A DNA stretch of 64,000 nucleotides from NCBI RefSeq assembly GCF_030817415.1, contig NZ_JAUSZI010000002.1, forward strand, positions 5,332,001 through 5,396,000, written 5' to 3'. The DNA comes from Streptomyces umbrinus (GTDB lineage Bacteria > Actinomycetota > Actinomycetes > Streptomycetales > Streptomycetaceae). The notes below the pieces were generated by a model. It did not search any database. It was given only the letters and a program-made list of their open reading frames with translations, and was not told the origin of the DNA. The position numbers and the translations under genes are program-made. Positions 36,833 through 46,413 of the stretch are shown here, in pieces; positions within the stretch are counted from its first letter, which is position 1; each line of letters begins with the position of its first letter.

Positions 36833-38392
36833 ATGTGCGAGGACGACCACAGCGGAGACCGCAGCGGTGACCACGGCATCGGCAGACGCGCGCTGTTCGT
36901 GACGGGAGCCGCCGCCGCGCTTACGTTGGGAAGCGTGAGCTTTCCGAGCGAGGCCGCCGACGCGGCGGACGCGTCCGAGACCCGGACGGTCCGCGGCACC
37001 CTGCCCACCGGTTCGCCGGACTTCGTGTACCTGCCCGTCGAAGTCCCGGACGGCGTACGGGAGATCAAGGTCGCGTACACCTACGAGAAGCCTGCCGTAC
37101 CGACCGGCACCGCGGGCAACGCGCTCGACATCGGCATCTTCGACCAGCGCGGCACCGAGCTGGGCGGCAAGGGATTCCGCGGCTGGTCGGGCGGGGCACG
37201 CACGGAGTTCTTCATCCGCGCGGACGACGCGACGCCGGGCTACATCCCGGGCCCGGTCAAGGAGGGCACCTGGCACATCGCGCTGGGCCCGTACACCGTG
37301 GCCCCGCAGGGACTCCCGTACGAGGTCACCATCACGCTGACGTACGGCGAGCCGGGCACGGTCGTGAAGCCGGTGTACCCGCCGTCGCGGGCCAAGGGGC
37401 GCGGGCGCGCCTGGTACCGGGGCGACTGCCATCTGCACTCCTGGTACTCCGACGGCCGCCGCACCCCGGCCGAGATCGCGGCCCTCGCGCGGGCGGCGGG
37501 CCTGGACTTCATCAACTCGTCCGAGCACAACACGCACTCCGCGCACGCCCATTGGGCCTCGGAGGCCGGTGACGACCTGCTGATCCTGCTCGGCGAGGAG
37601 GTGACGACGAGGAACGGTCACGTCGTCGCGCTCGGCACCGACCCGGGGACGTTCGTCGACTGGCGCTACCGGGCGCGCGACAACCGCTTCGGCAAGTACG
37701 CGCGCCGGATCCGCGAGGCCGGAGGCCTGGTCGTGCCCGCCCATCCGCACGCCACCTGCGTCGGCTGCAACTGGAAGTTCGGCTTCGGCGAGGCGGACGC
37801 GGTCGAGGTGTGGAACGGCCCGTTCGGCCCCGACGACGAGGTGTCGCTGGCCGACTGGGACAGCATGCTGGTCGCCTCCGTGCGTGAGGGCCGGGGCGAC
37901 GGTGGGGGTGGCCGGGGCTGGATTCCGGCGATGGGCAACAGCGACGCCCACCGGGATCCCGATCCGGTCGGCACCCCGCAGACCGTCGTCCTCGCCGACG
38001 ACCTGACCCGCGAGGCGATCCAGGAGGGCATCCGCGCGGGCCGCTCGTACGTGGCGGAGTCGCGGAAGGTGTCGCTGTCGTTCTCCGCGGCCGGCCCGAA
38101 GGGCGAACACGCGGGGATCGGCGGGCGGTTGAAGGTCGACCGCGACGATCCGGTCACCGTCACCCTGGAGGCGTCGGGGGTGCCGCGCTGCACTGTCCGC
38201 TTCGTCACGGACCAAGGTGTGCTGCACACGAGCGCGGTGCTGCCGGTGTCCGGGGCCGGGGTGGTGGAGTGGCGTACGACTGCGCAGTACGCGGCGTATG
38301 TGCGGGCGGAGGTGCGGCATGAGGCTGCGGTCGGGCCGCTGCCCGGGGCGTTGGCCGCGTTCACGAATCCGATCTTCCTCGGCCGCGGGTGA
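36833..38392 (+). CDS. Secreted PHP-domain metallohydrolase (CehA/McbA type)
   Basis: 519 aa from ATG 36833 (GGGAG upstream). A Tat-like signal (GRRALFVTGAAAALTLG, about residues 22-38) leads to a beta-sandwich domain and then a PHP phosphoesterase-like domain. The PHP metal ligands are recognisable: DCHLHSWYSDG, FINSSEHNTHS, VPAHPHATC and MGNSDAHRD. CehA/McbA relatives hydrolyse carbamates or phosphoesters outside the cytoplasm. A C-terminal beta-rich domain follows. The substrate is unknown. Extragenic repeats lie just downstream. Confidence 0.87.
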   Translation: MCEDDHSGDRSGDHGIGRRALFVTGAAAALTLGSVSFPSEAADAADASETRTVRGTLPTGSPDFVYLPVEVPDGVREIKVAYTYEKPAVPTGTAGNALDIGIFDQRGTELGGKGFRGWSGGARTEFFIRADDATPGYIPGPVKEGTWHIALGPYTVAPQGLPYEVTITLTYGEPGTVVKPVYPPSRAKGRGRAWYRGDCHLHSWYSDGRRTPAEIAALARAAGLDFINSSEHNTHSAHAHWASEAGDDLLILLGEEVTTRNGHVVALGTDPGTFVDWRYRARDNRFGKYARRIREAGGLVVPAHPHATCVGCNWKFGFGEADAVEVWNGPFGPDDEVSLADWDSMLVASVREGRGDGGGGRGWIPAMGNSDAHRDPDPVGTPQTVVLADDLTREAIQEGIRAGRSYVAESRKVSLSFSAAGPKGEHAGIGGRLKVDRDDPVTVTLEASGVPRCTVRFVTDQGVLHTSAVLPVSGAGVVEWRTTAQYAAYVRAEVRHEAAVGPLPGALAAFTNPIFLGRG

Positions 38393-38440
38393 GCTGCGCT
38401 CGGCTGTTGGTGTGGGGCGTCGGAGGGGTGGTTCGTCGGG

Positions 38441-38606
38441 TGCGGGTGCGTGGGGGCTGGTCGCGCAGTTCCCCGCGCCCCTGAAGGGGCGTCTGAGGTT
38501 CGGCGTTTCGAGTGCGGGTGCGTGGGGGCTGAGCGCGCAGTTCCCCGCGCCCCTGAAGGGGCCTGGTGGAGCCGCAGGTGTCACAGCCCCGCCCCTGACG
38601 GGGCGC
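38441..38606. repeat. Cluster of extragenic GC-rich repeats, copies 2-4
   Basis: Two nearly identical units (38441-38492 and 38512-38562) of TGCGGGTGCGTGGGGGCTG followed by GCGCAGTTCCCCGCGCCCCTGAAGGGGC, then a partial third ending in CCCCTGACGGGGCGC (to 38606). They fill the space between the convergent ends of the PHP hydrolase and the first kinase. The hairpin half could terminate both transcripts. Confidence 0.8.
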
Positions 38607-38623
38607 TGCCGGACCGCCGCCTG

Positions 38624-40855
38624 CTACGACGGTTGGTCCGGGCGTACGGAGAAGGCCGTGTCGCCTGCCACGGCCACCAGCGCGTCCTTCACCAGTAGCG
38701 TGCTCGGGATTCGGTTCTCCGCCGAGGTGCCCGGGTCGTTCAGCTTGTCGGTGGTCCACTGGACGGCGCCGGTCCTGCGGTCGAGGGCGAGCAGGCGGCC
38801 GTAGCGGTTGGCGAAGTAGAGATGGTCGTACTTCGTCGACAGGACCGGCGCCGACAGGTTCTCGATCTGCGTGCCCTTCTGCCACAGCCGGGCGCCGTCG
38901 TCGGCCCCCGTCGCGGTGACGGTTCCGTCGGGGCGGACGAAGTACACGGCGCTGCCGACGAGGCCGGGCAGGCCGCGCGGGGTGCCCTTGAGGGGGATGC
39001 GGACGACGTCGCCGTTGTCCGGGTTCACCTGCAGCAGCGCTCTGTACGGCTCGTCCCGGCCGTTGTCCGACTGGGACTCCTCGCTCTGCCGGAGGGCGAA
39101 CAGCGGCCGCCCGCCGACCGCGCCGAGCGGCTCCGCGAGCAGGGGCAGCTCGGCGAGTTCCCGCGCCGTACCGTCGGCCGGGGCGAGGCGCAGGAAGCCT
39201 GCGTCACCCTTGAAGGGGTCGTCCTCGTTCACGCAGATTCCGTAGGGGGCACCGCCCAGGACCGTCGGGGCGCAGGCGGTGCCGGCCGACGACTTCGCCG
39301 GGGTGCGCCACAGGTCCTCGCCCGTCTTCGGGTCGAGGGCGACGAACTCCTCGCCTTCGCCCGACATCGCCAGGAGGCCGCCGTCGAACACGGCGGCGGA
39401 GTGGCCCGCGTCGATCGTGCGGGTCCAGACACGCTTCCCGCTGTCGGTGTCGACGCCGACCAGCTCCTGGGTCGAGTAGACCGAGTCCTCGTTCGGCTGG
39501 ACGTGCGTGTAGACGATCCCGTCCCGGACTCCGAGAGGACGCGCGGCGGCCTGCGAGTTGCTGCCGAACCGCCATTTCACGCGGCCCGAGGCGGCGTCGA
39601 TCCGGGCGACCGTGAAGCCCGTCCCCGCGCAGTACAGGGAAGCTCCGCCGGAGACACAGCCGGAGTCCACGCTGTCCACGTTGGTGACCAGCGACTCGTT
39701 CTTCACCGCTCGGGTGAGGTCCGTCCGCCAGGGCTGCCAGCCGGCGGGCAGCGCGGGCGAGGCGGAGGCGCCGGCCCCGGACGCGCGGTCGCCGAGCCCG
39801 CCCTCGGTGGTGTCCGGACCCGACACCAGGTGGTACACCGGCACGGCCGCCGCGGTGACGGCCAGGACCGCGCCGAGCACGAGCAGGCGGCGTGCCCGGC
39901 GTCCGCGGCCGGCGGCGCCCGTCGCGGTCGTGCCAAAAGTCGTCGTGCCGGAAGTCGTCGTGCCGGCGGGCCCCCGGGGGACATTCCCGTTCCCCGGCAC
40001 GCTCGGCAGGTGCGCCACGCCCGGCCCGGCAGGAGCGGCCGTGTCCGGCATGGCGCCGAACAGCCCCTGCAGTTCGGCCAGTTGGGGCCGGGCGGCCGGG
40101 TCCTTGTCCAGGCAGCGCTCGATGATGCCCCGCAGCGGCTGCGGGACTCCGTCCAGGGACGGCGGCTCGTTCATCACCTGGTAGCCCGTCACATACGGGC
40201 TGCCGCCGTCGAAGGGGCCGTTGCCAGTGGCCGCGAACACCAGGAGCGAGCCCAGCGAGAACACGTCGGAGGCCGCGGTGACGTCCCGGGGCGAGGCGAA
40301 CTGTTCCGGAGACATGAAGGGCGGGGTGCCGATCAGCCGCCCGGTCACGGTGAGGGCCTGGCTGTCGGCGGCGCGCGAGATGCCGAAGTCGATGACGCGC
40401 GGGCCGTCCCCGGCCATCAGGACGTTGCTCGGCTTCAGGTCCCGGTGCACCACACCCGCCTGGTGGATGTCCCTCAGTGCCTCGACGAGCCCCAGCGCGA
40501 GCGCACGCAGTTCGGGCCCGCCCAACGGTCCTTCCCTGTCCACCATTTCGGACAGCGTTCGGCCCGGCACGTACAGAGTCGCCATCCAGGGCAGTTCGGC
40601 GTCCGGGTCGGCGTCCACCACCGGGGCCGTGAACGCCCCGCTCACCCGCCGGGCCGCCGCGACCTCCTGCCGGAACCGGGCCCGGAACTCCTCGTCCAGC
40701 GCGTACTGCGCGTGCACGACCTTGACCGCGACCTGCCGCCCCGAGACCGAACGCGCCAGGTACACGACCCCCATGCCGCCGCTGCCCAGCCGGTCGACGA
40801 GCTCGTAGCCGCCTATGGACCCGATGGCCCCCGGCTCCCCGGTGTGCTGCGGCAT
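38624..40855 (-). CDS. Ser/Thr protein kinase with PQQ-like beta-propeller sensor
   Basis: 743 aa. The kinase domain (about residues 16-275) has glycine loop GSGGMGVVY, catalytic Lys in VAVKVV, HRDLKPSN, DFGIS and the APE-like SPEQ. A linker and one membrane helix (about 325-345, RRLLVLGAVLAVTAAAVPVY) follow. An exterior PQQ/quinoprotein-like propeller then has repeated W.F and LDP.TG.DLWR blades. The Hanks-type kinase probably senses an extracytoplasmic signal. Its start is 1 bp after the stop of the next kinase gene upstream (TAGCATG), so the two form an operon. Confidence 0.93.
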   Translation of the reverse strand: MPQHTGEPGAIGSIGGYELVDRLGSGGMGVVYLARSVSGRQVAVKVVHAQYALDEEFRARFRQEVAAARRVSGAFTAPVVDADPDAELPWMATLYVPGRTLSEMVDREGPLGGPELRALALGLVEALRDIHQAGVVHRDLKPSNVLMAGDGPRVIDFGISRAADSQALTVTGRLIGTPPFMSPEQFASPRDVTAASDVFSLGSLLVFAATGNGPFDGGSPYVTGYQVMNEPPSLDGVPQPLRGIIERCLDKDPAARPQLAELQGLFGAMPDTAAPAGPGVAHLPSVPGNGNVPRGPAGTTTSGTTTFGTTATGAAGRGRRARRLLVLGAVLAVTAAAVPVYHLVSGPDTTEGGLGDRASGAGASASPALPAGWQPWRTDLTRAVKNESLVTNVDSVDSGCVSGGASLYCAGTGFTVARIDAASGRVKWRFGSNSQAAARPLGVRDGIVYTHVQPNEDSVYSTQELVGVDTDSGKRVWTRTIDAGHSAAVFDGGLLAMSGEGEEFVALDPKTGEDLWRTPAKSSAGTACAPTVLGGAPYGICVNEDDPFKGDAGFLRLAPADGTARELAELPLLAEPLGAVGGRPLFALRQSEESQSDNGRDEPYRALLQVNPDNGDVVRIPLKGTPRGLPGLVGSAVYFVRPDGTVTATGADDGARLWQKGTQIENLSAPVLSTKYDHLYFANRYGRLLALDRRTGAVQWTTDKLNDPGTSAENRIPSTLLVKDALVAVAGDTAFSVRPDQPS

Positions 40856-40856
40856 G

Positions 40857-42734
40857 CTAGGCGCCTCCTGCCATGCGGGCCTGCTGGAGGTTCGTGAGCC
40901 GTCGCACGAAGAGGATGGCCAGTACGGCGGTCACGATGCCGATGATGTTGGCCGCCTGTGAGGTGACGATGGTGTCCGTGGCCGCGACGGCGAGGTCCCT
41001 GTCGTACCAGCTGGCCCATGAGTCGTTCGCGTACGCCAGGAAGTAGGCGACCCAGAACCACCACCACGTGTGAAGGAGCCACCGTCCGGCGCCGGCCGGC
41101 CTGCCGGTCGTCGCCGTCCAGATATCGTTGCCGATCTGCTTGGGCATGTAGAAGTTGACGACCGGGATGAACCACGAACCGGCCGCCATCCCGGACGCGT
41201 GGCGGATGCGGCCCGGCGCGAAGGCCTCGGCGTTGCCCCGGCTGCGCTGGAACCAGAACGCCCACACGATCACCACGGCGATGCCCACGAACACGGTGAG
41301 CACCTCGGTCCCCAGCGACGCGACGCTCAGGTACTTGTAGTCCTGAATGAGGTCGGTGGCGGACGTACTGGGCGCCGCGGAGAGCCTGGAGTAGGCCACC
41401 CCGAGGACGGCGATCCGCAGCAGCAGCGGCACGACGAAGAGGGCCAGCAGGAGGGCCAGGGCGATCGAGAGACCACGGGTCGAGCGAGGGGCGGGCAAGC
41501 GGGAGCCGTAGGCGGGAGAGGAGAACTGCGGGGCCTGCAGATGCCCCGGTGGCGGGCTGTGGGGGTGGAGACCCCCGGGGAGCGGGCTCTGCGCGTGGAA
41601 GCCGCCGGGCAACGGGCTGTGCGGGTGGGGACTGCCGGGCTGCGGGCTCTGCCACGAGGGCGCCGTCGGGGAGTACGCGAGGGGAGGGCCGAAGCCCGGT
41701 ACGGGACTCGATGCCGGTATGGGGCCGGATGCCGGTGCCGGGCTCGGTATCCGCACCTGGGCGCTCGCCCCGGACACGGGACCCGACGCCGGCGCGGGGC
41801 CCTGCGGGTCCTCGCTGTCCAGGAGGCGTACGGCGTGTCTGCCCAGCTCCGCCAGCACCTCGCCGGGCAGCCACGCGCCGCCCCTGCCCTCTCTGCCGGC
41901 CGGTGCGCCCGGCACCTCCTCGGCCGACGCCAACAGCGTGTCCAGAGAGGGCCGTTGGGCAGGGTCCTTCGCGAGGCAGGCCGCGATCAGTCCCTGCCAC
42001 GCCTCGGGTACGCCCTCAAGATCCGCCTCCTCCTCCGCGATACGGAAGAGCAGCGAGTGGATACCGCCCTCGGCGGTACCGAAGGGCAGCCGCCCCGTCG
42101 CGGTGTACGCCAGCACGGCACCGAGGCAGAAGACGTCGCTCGCGAACGTCACCCGCTCCCCGCGCACCTGCTCGGGCGCCATGAAGCCCGGGGACCCCAC
42201 GAGGGCCCCGGGCTTGGTGAGCCCGTCGGCGGACTGCACGGCCGTGTCGAGGGCGCGCGCGATGCCGAAGTCGATGACGCGGGGCCCGTCGATCGTCACC
42301 AGCACGTTGGAGGGCTTGAGGTCGCGGTGCACGAGACCCGCGCCGTGGATGGCCTGGAGCGCGCGGATGAGCCCGATCGCCAGCGCCCGCACGGACTTCG
42401 GAGGCAGCGGGCCGTACTGCTCGTCCACCACCTCGGCGAGCGAGGGGCCGGCGACGTAACCGGTGGCGACCCAGGGCGTCGGTGCCTCGGTGTCGGCGTC
42501 GAGCACGGGCGCGGTCCAGTCGCCGCCGACCCGCCGCGCCGCCTTCACCTCCTGCGCGAAGCGGCGCCTGAAGTCCGGCTTGCGGGCCAGCTCCTCCCTG
42601 ACGACCTTGACCGCGACCGTACGGCCGCGCTCGGAACGGGCCAGATAGACCCGCCCCATGCCGCCCTCACCGAGTCTGCCGAGCAGTCGATATCCACCGA
42701 TCCAGCCCGGATCAGCCGGGTCCAACCCGTCCAT
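40857..42734 (-). CDS. Ser/Thr protein kinase with DUF4328-like membrane domain
   Basis: 625 aa. The kinase domain occupies about residues 12-270, with GEGGMGRVY, VAVKVV, HRDLKPSN, DFGIA and APEQ. A Pro/Ser/His-rich repeat linker follows (about 305-400, several PLPGG.H.HSP units). A C-terminal membrane domain of four helices contains FWFQRSRGNAEAF and PVVNFYMPKQIGNDIW, typical of DUF4328. The gene is first in a two-kinase operon with the PQQ-propeller kinase. The phosphorylation targets are unknown. Confidence 0.92.
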   Translation of the reverse strand: MDGLDPADPGWIGGYRLLGRLGEGGMGRVYLARSERGRTVAVKVVREELARKPDFRRRFAQEVKAARRVGGDWTAPVLDADTEAPTPWVATGYVAGPSLAEVVDEQYGPLPPKSVRALAIGLIRALQAIHGAGLVHRDLKPSNVLVTIDGPRVIDFGIARALDTAVQSADGLTKPGALVGSPGFMAPEQVRGERVTFASDVFCLGAVLAYTATGRLPFGTAEGGIHSLLFRIAEEEADLEGVPEAWQGLIAACLAKDPAQRPSLDTLLASAEEVPGAPAGREGRGGAWLPGEVLAELGRHAVRLLDSEDPQGPAPASGPVSGASAQVRIPSPAPASGPIPASSPVPGFGPPLAYSPTAPSWQSPQPGSPHPHSPLPGGFHAQSPLPGGLHPHSPPPGHLQAPQFSSPAYGSRLPAPRSTRGLSIALALLLALFVVPLLLRIAVLGVAYSRLSAAPSTSATDLIQDYKYLSVASLGTEVLTVFVGIAVVIVWAFWFQRSRGNAEAFAPGRIRHASGMAAGSWFIPVVNFYMPKQIGNDIWTATTGRPAGAGRWLLHTWWWFWVAYFLAYANDSWASWYDRDLAVAATDTIVTSQAANIIGIVTAVLAILFVRRLTNLQQARMAGGA

Positions 42735-42830
42735 GCGTGCTCCCTTTTTCCCCGGCTGCGCGTGCGCACGAGGATAGGGGAGGTGCGCGAGTGACGTGTG
42801 GGAGACCGGCGTCTGTCAACAGCCCTGCGC

Positions 42831-44348
42831 CTAGCGGCAGTACGTGTCCTTGGCGGGCCGTTCCCCCGTGACCAGGAAGCGGGTGACGGCCGCGTCCCCG
42901 CAGGAGTTGCCGTTGCCGAGGTAGGCGTCGTGTCCGGTGGCGTTCACGGTCACCATGACGGCGCGCCCGCCGAGGGCGGCGCGGAGTTCACGGGCGCCGG
43001 CGAGCGGGGCGGCGGGGTCACGCTCGTTCTGGACCATGAGGATGGTGGAGGGTCCGCGGTCGGTGATCCGTACCGGGTCCTGCTTCGGCGGGTACGGCCA
43101 GGCGGCGCAGAGGGTCGCGTTCCTCGGCATTCCGGCGGTCAGCGGGTACTTGGCGCGGCTCTCGTCGACCTCCTTCTGGTAGCGGGCGGCCGACGTGGGC
43201 CACCTCCCCTCGTTGCAGAAGGTCGCGGAGGCGACGGCGAGGCCGTTCTGCAGCAGCGCCTCCGGGGGCGGCTCGGGCGCGGGCGGGACGGTGCCCTTCC
43301 GGGCCGCCAGGATCAACCGGGCCGCGGCCGGGAAGCCTTCGGGGTCGTAGAACGCGTCGAGCAGGCTCTGCCGCAGCACGTTGCCGTTCAGTTCGGCCGG
43401 ATTGGCGCCGGGCCAGGGGATCGGCGCGCGGTCGAGGCGGGCGGCGAGCCGCAGGAACACCGGCCGCACCTCGGCCGCCGTATCGGCCAGCCGGTACGGA
43501 TTCCCGGGCGCCGAGGCCCACTTGGCGAACTCGGGGAAGACGCTCTCGACCCCCTTCTCGAACCCGGCCCACAGACCACGGGAGACCTGGCCGCCGTGGG
43601 CGTCCGCGTTGGCGTCCAGATTGCTGTCGAGCACGAACCGGTCGGTGCGGTGCGGGAACAACTGGTTGTAGACGGCGCCGAGATACGAGCCGTACGAGAC
43701 GCCCCAGGCGGACAGCTTCCGCTCGCCGAGCGCCGCCCGGATGCGGTCGACGTCATGTGCGTTGGCGACGGTGTCGATGTGCCGCATCAGCTCCCCGCCG
43801 TTGCGCTCGCAGGCGCCCGCCATCCGCCGGGCTGCGGTCAGGTTCCCGGCGACGGACCCGTCCGGGCCTGCGGGCCACGGCCGGAACGTGGTCGCGGCCA
43901 GGTCGGGCCGCTCGAACCCGCAACTCACCGGCGCCGACCGCCCGTTGCCCCGGGGATCGAACACGACGAGGTCGTATGCCTCCCGCACCTCCCGCGGCAG
44001 CTTCATCGCCTTGTCCGACTGTTCTTCGAGGGTGCTGCCGCCGGGCCCTCCGGGGATCAGCAGCAGGGCCCCGCGGCGCACGGCCGGCTTCTCGCTCCGG
44101 ATGCGCGAGACGGCGATACCGATCTTCTCGCCCTCGGGGTCCGTGTAGTCCATGGGCACGTCGACGGTCGCGCACTCCTGCCGGGGGCCGAACCCGCTCC
44201 CCTCGCACTTCACCCAGTCAAGAGGCTTGGCTCGTAAGGCGGTTGGGGCGGCCGAAGCGGTCGCGGTGAGCGGCAGGGCGAGCCCGAGCACCACGCCGGA
44301 GACGGCGGTCAGGCCGATGTTTCGCTTGCTCTTCTTCGTCTTCATCAT
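42831..44348 (-). CDS. Secreted alpha/beta hydrolase, S33 tripeptidyl aminopeptidase type
   Basis: 505 aa from ATG 44348 (GAGG upstream; two adjacent ATGs). A Sec signal peptide covers about residues 1-34 (KTKKSKRN, hydrophobic core, ATASA). The oxyanion motif is LIPGGPGGS. The nucleophile is in WGVSYGSYLG (GxSxG), and Asp and His occur in QNERDPAAPL and ATGHDAYL near the end. This matches Streptomyces SlpD/SlpE and tripeptidyl aminopeptidases, which remove tripeptides from secreted proteins. Its role is extracellular peptide processing or scavenging. Confidence 0.9.
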   Translation of the reverse strand: MMKTKKSKRNIGLTAVSGVVLGLALPLTATASAAPTALRAKPLDWVKCEGSGFGPRQECATVDVPMDYTDPEGEKIGIAVSRIRSEKPAVRRGALLLIPGGPGGSTLEEQSDKAMKLPREVREAYDLVVFDPRGNGRSAPVSCGFERPDLAATTFRPWPAGPDGSVAGNLTAARRMAGACERNGGELMRHIDTVANAHDVDRIRAALGERKLSAWGVSYGSYLGAVYNQLFPHRTDRFVLDSNLDANADAHGGQVSRGLWAGFEKGVESVFPEFAKWASAPGNPYRLADTAAEVRPVFLRLAARLDRAPIPWPGANPAELNGNVLRQSLLDAFYDPEGFPAAARLILAARKGTVPPAPEPPPEALLQNGLAVASATFCNEGRWPTSAARYQKEVDESRAKYPLTAGMPRNATLCAAWPYPPKQDPVRITDRGPSTILMVQNERDPAAPLAGARELRAALGGRAVMVTVNATGHDAYLGNGNSCGDAAVTRFLVTGERPAKDTYCR

Positions 44349-44468
44349 GGGAAGAGCCTCGCGAATCCGCGCCGACCTCCCCATCCGGCCACCCGGCCTC
44401 TCCGCACGGCGGTTTCCCGAACCGGCGGCCCTGCGGGAGAGGTTCAGCACCGGCCCGGCACGGTGTGG

Positions 44469-45116
44469 TCAGATCCTGAGCAGGTCGTCCAGTTCGGCCG
44501 CGTACAGCAGCGCGGGGTCGAAGCCCATCCCGGTGAAGTGACCGGCGAGCTCCAGGGACAGAACGCCGTGCAGCCGGGTCCAGAGCGCCAGGCCCCGATG
44601 GAGGGCCGCGGGCGGGGCGGGGTGGCCCGCCGCCCACTGGCGGTGGCTTTCCAGGTGGGCGTCGAACGGCGTCGCGGGGCCGTCCGAGGGCAGTGCGGCG
44701 CAGGCGTCGAGCAACGTCGCCATGATGCCCTGCGCGATTCCGGTGACGTCGCCCGGCGCGTGGTAGCCGGGTACGGGCGTGCCGTAGATGAGGAGGTAGC
44801 GGTGGGGGTCCGCGAGGGCCCACTCGCGCAGGGCGTGCGCGAGCGCGGTGAGGTCGGCCCCGGATTCGGCGGCCGTCCGGAGGGTGTCTGCGAGGCTGCT
44901 GTACGCGTCCCTGATCAGCTCGGTGATCAGCTCGTCCCGGCCGGCGAAGTACCGGTAGAGCGCGGGGCCGCTCATGCCCATCTGCTTGGCGATCGCGTTG
45001 AGGGAGAGCGCGGTCGCCCCCGCCGTGGCGATCTGCTCCCACGCGCGTTCCTTGATCTCCGTACGCACCTGGGTGCGGTAGCGCTCTCGCGGGGTCGTCG
45101 TACCGGTCTCCGCCAT
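44469..45116 (-). CDS. TetR/AcrR-family regulator (WHG-type C-terminus)
   Basis: 215 aa. The N-terminal helix-turn-helix has SLNAIAKQMGMSGPALYRYFAGRDEL. The C-terminal ligand domain resembles TetR_C WHG proteins (HLESHRQWAA, ALWTRLHGVLSLELAGHF). It diverges from an MDR-family oxidoreductase gene at 45316. The region between contains a perfect 14-bp palindrome that overlaps the -10 box of the oxidoreductase promoter, so this protein is the likely repressor. Confidence 0.92.
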   Translation of the reverse strand: MAETGTTTPRERYRTQVRTEIKERAWEQIATAGATALSLNAIAKQMGMSGPALYRYFAGRDELITELIRDAYSSLADTLRTAAESGADLTALAHALREWALADPHRYLLIYGTPVPGYHAPGDVTGIAQGIMATLLDACAALPSDGPATPFDAHLESHRQWAAGHPAPPAALHRGLALWTRLHGVLSLELAGHFTGMGFDPALLYAAELDDLLRI

Positions 45117-45195
45117 GACCTGCCGCCTTCCGTGCTTGTGGGGACGCCTGCAGGCTACATGTTCAAGATTTAGTTAGAGGCTATCACTGAACCTC

Positions 45196-45228
45196 TTGAC
45201 GTCGCCCTTCTCGTGAAGTTATAACTTC
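45196..45228 (+). promoter_or_regulatory. Sigma-70-type promoter with overlapping palindromic operator
   Basis: A -35 box TTGACG (45196-45201) and -10 box TATAAC (45220-45225) are separated by 18 bp and face the MDR gene. The perfect palindrome GAAGTTATAACTTC (45215-45228) covers the -10 box. Binding by the divergently encoded TetR regulator there would block transcription. The low GC of this stretch stands out from the surrounding sequence. Confidence 0.72.
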
Positions 45229-45315
45229 TAACAGAAGCGAGAGAGAATAACTGACCGAGTGACTCACCGAGTGACTCGCAGCGGAACCCGAACACAGAGC
45301 GCAGTGGAGGCAGTC

Positions 45316-46347
45316 ATGAACACCGAAGCACTCGTCGAGGTCGTCCTGCCGGGCAAGGTGGAGCCGGAAGGGCTGGAGTTCCGGCACGGAGCCGTCCCCA
45401 CCGCGGGCCCCGGCCAGGTCCTGATCCGGATGGAGGCGACCGGCGTCTCCTTCGCCGAGCAGCAGATGCGCCGCGGCCGCTACTACGACCAGCCGGCGTT
45501 CCCCTTCGTCCCCGGCTACGACCTGGTCGGCACCGTGACCGCGACCGGCGAGGGCGTCGAGCCGGGCCTGACCGGCACCAGGGTGGCCGCACTGGTCAAG
45601 GTCGGCGGCTGGGCCAGCCACGTAATCGTCGACGCGGCGGACGTCGTGCCGGTGCCCGACGGGGTCGGCGCGGCGGAGGCGGAGACCCTGGTGGTCAACG
45701 GCATCACCGCCTGGCAGATGCTGCACCGCAAGGCCCGCGTCCGCGCCGGGCACACCGTCCTGGTGCACGGCGCCAACGGCGGCGTCGGCTCGGTCCTCGT
45801 CCAGCTCGCCCAGGCCGCGGGCGCGAAGGTGATCGGCACAGCGTCCGCTCGCCACCACGACGCGCTGCGGGCCCAGGGCGTCACCCCCGTCGACTACCGC
45901 ACCGAGGACATCCCCGCGCGGGTCCGTGAACTCGCCCCCGGCGGAGTGGACGCCGTCTTCGACCACGTCGGCGGGCGCAGCGCGATCGACTCCTGGCGCC
46001 TCCTCGCGCCCGGCGGCACGCTCGTCGCCTACGGCAGCGCCTCCACCCGGGACGACGAGGGCTCCAAGCAGCTGCCCGTACTCAAGCTGCTCGGCCGGAT
46101 CTGGCTGTGGAACACACTGCCCAACCGCCGCCGCGCCTACTTCTTCAACATCTGGGCCGGGCGGGCCCTGGCCAAGAACCGGTTCCGGACCCGGCTGCGC
46201 GCCGACCTCACCCAGGTCCTCGCGGCCCTCCAGCGCGGTGACATCACCCCCCGCATCGCCGCACAGCTACCGCTCTCCCGCATCGCCGACGCCCTGCGCC
46301 TGGCCGAGTCGGGCACGGTCGCCGGAAAGATCGTCCTGAACCCGTAG
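45316..46347 (+). CDS. MDR-family quinone oxidoreductase / zinc-independent alcohol dehydrogenase
   Basis: 343 aa from ATG 45316 (GGAGG upstream). Medium-chain dehydrogenase/reductase with the NADPH-binding AVLVHGANGGVGSVLVQLA type motif (HGANGGVGSVLVQLAQAAGA). The N-terminal GroES-like part contains FPFVPGYDLVGTV. Catalytic zinc cysteines are absent, as in quinone oxidoreductases. It is probably induced when the adjacent TetR regulator binds a ligand, perhaps an electrophile or quinone. The substrate is unknown. Confidence 0.9.
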   Translation: MNTEALVEVVLPGKVEPEGLEFRHGAVPTAGPGQVLIRMEATGVSFAEQQMRRGRYYDQPAFPFVPGYDLVGTVTATGEGVEPGLTGTRVAALVKVGGWASHVIVDAADVVPVPDGVGAAEAETLVVNGITAWQMLHRKARVRAGHTVLVHGANGGVGSVLVQLAQAAGAKVIGTASARHHDALRAQGVTPVDYRTEDIPARVRELAPGGVDAVFDHVGGRSAIDSWRLLAPGGTLVAYGSASTRDDEGSKQLPVLKLLGRIWLWNTLPNRRRAYFFNIWAGRALAKNRFRTRLRADLTQVLAALQRGDITPRIAAQLPLSRIADALRLAESGTVAGKIVLNP

Positions 46348-46413
46348 AGCGTGCGCTGCCGCCCCTGGCCGCCACCCCGGCGGCCCGAGCCGGCCGGCCC
46401 AGCTCTATGCTCA

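Noticed and set aside
44349..44450. A longer N-terminus for the S33 peptidase, starting at 44450
   Set aside because: It would place 34 polar residues before an obvious signal peptide; ATG 44348 has a ribosome site and gives a normal precursor.
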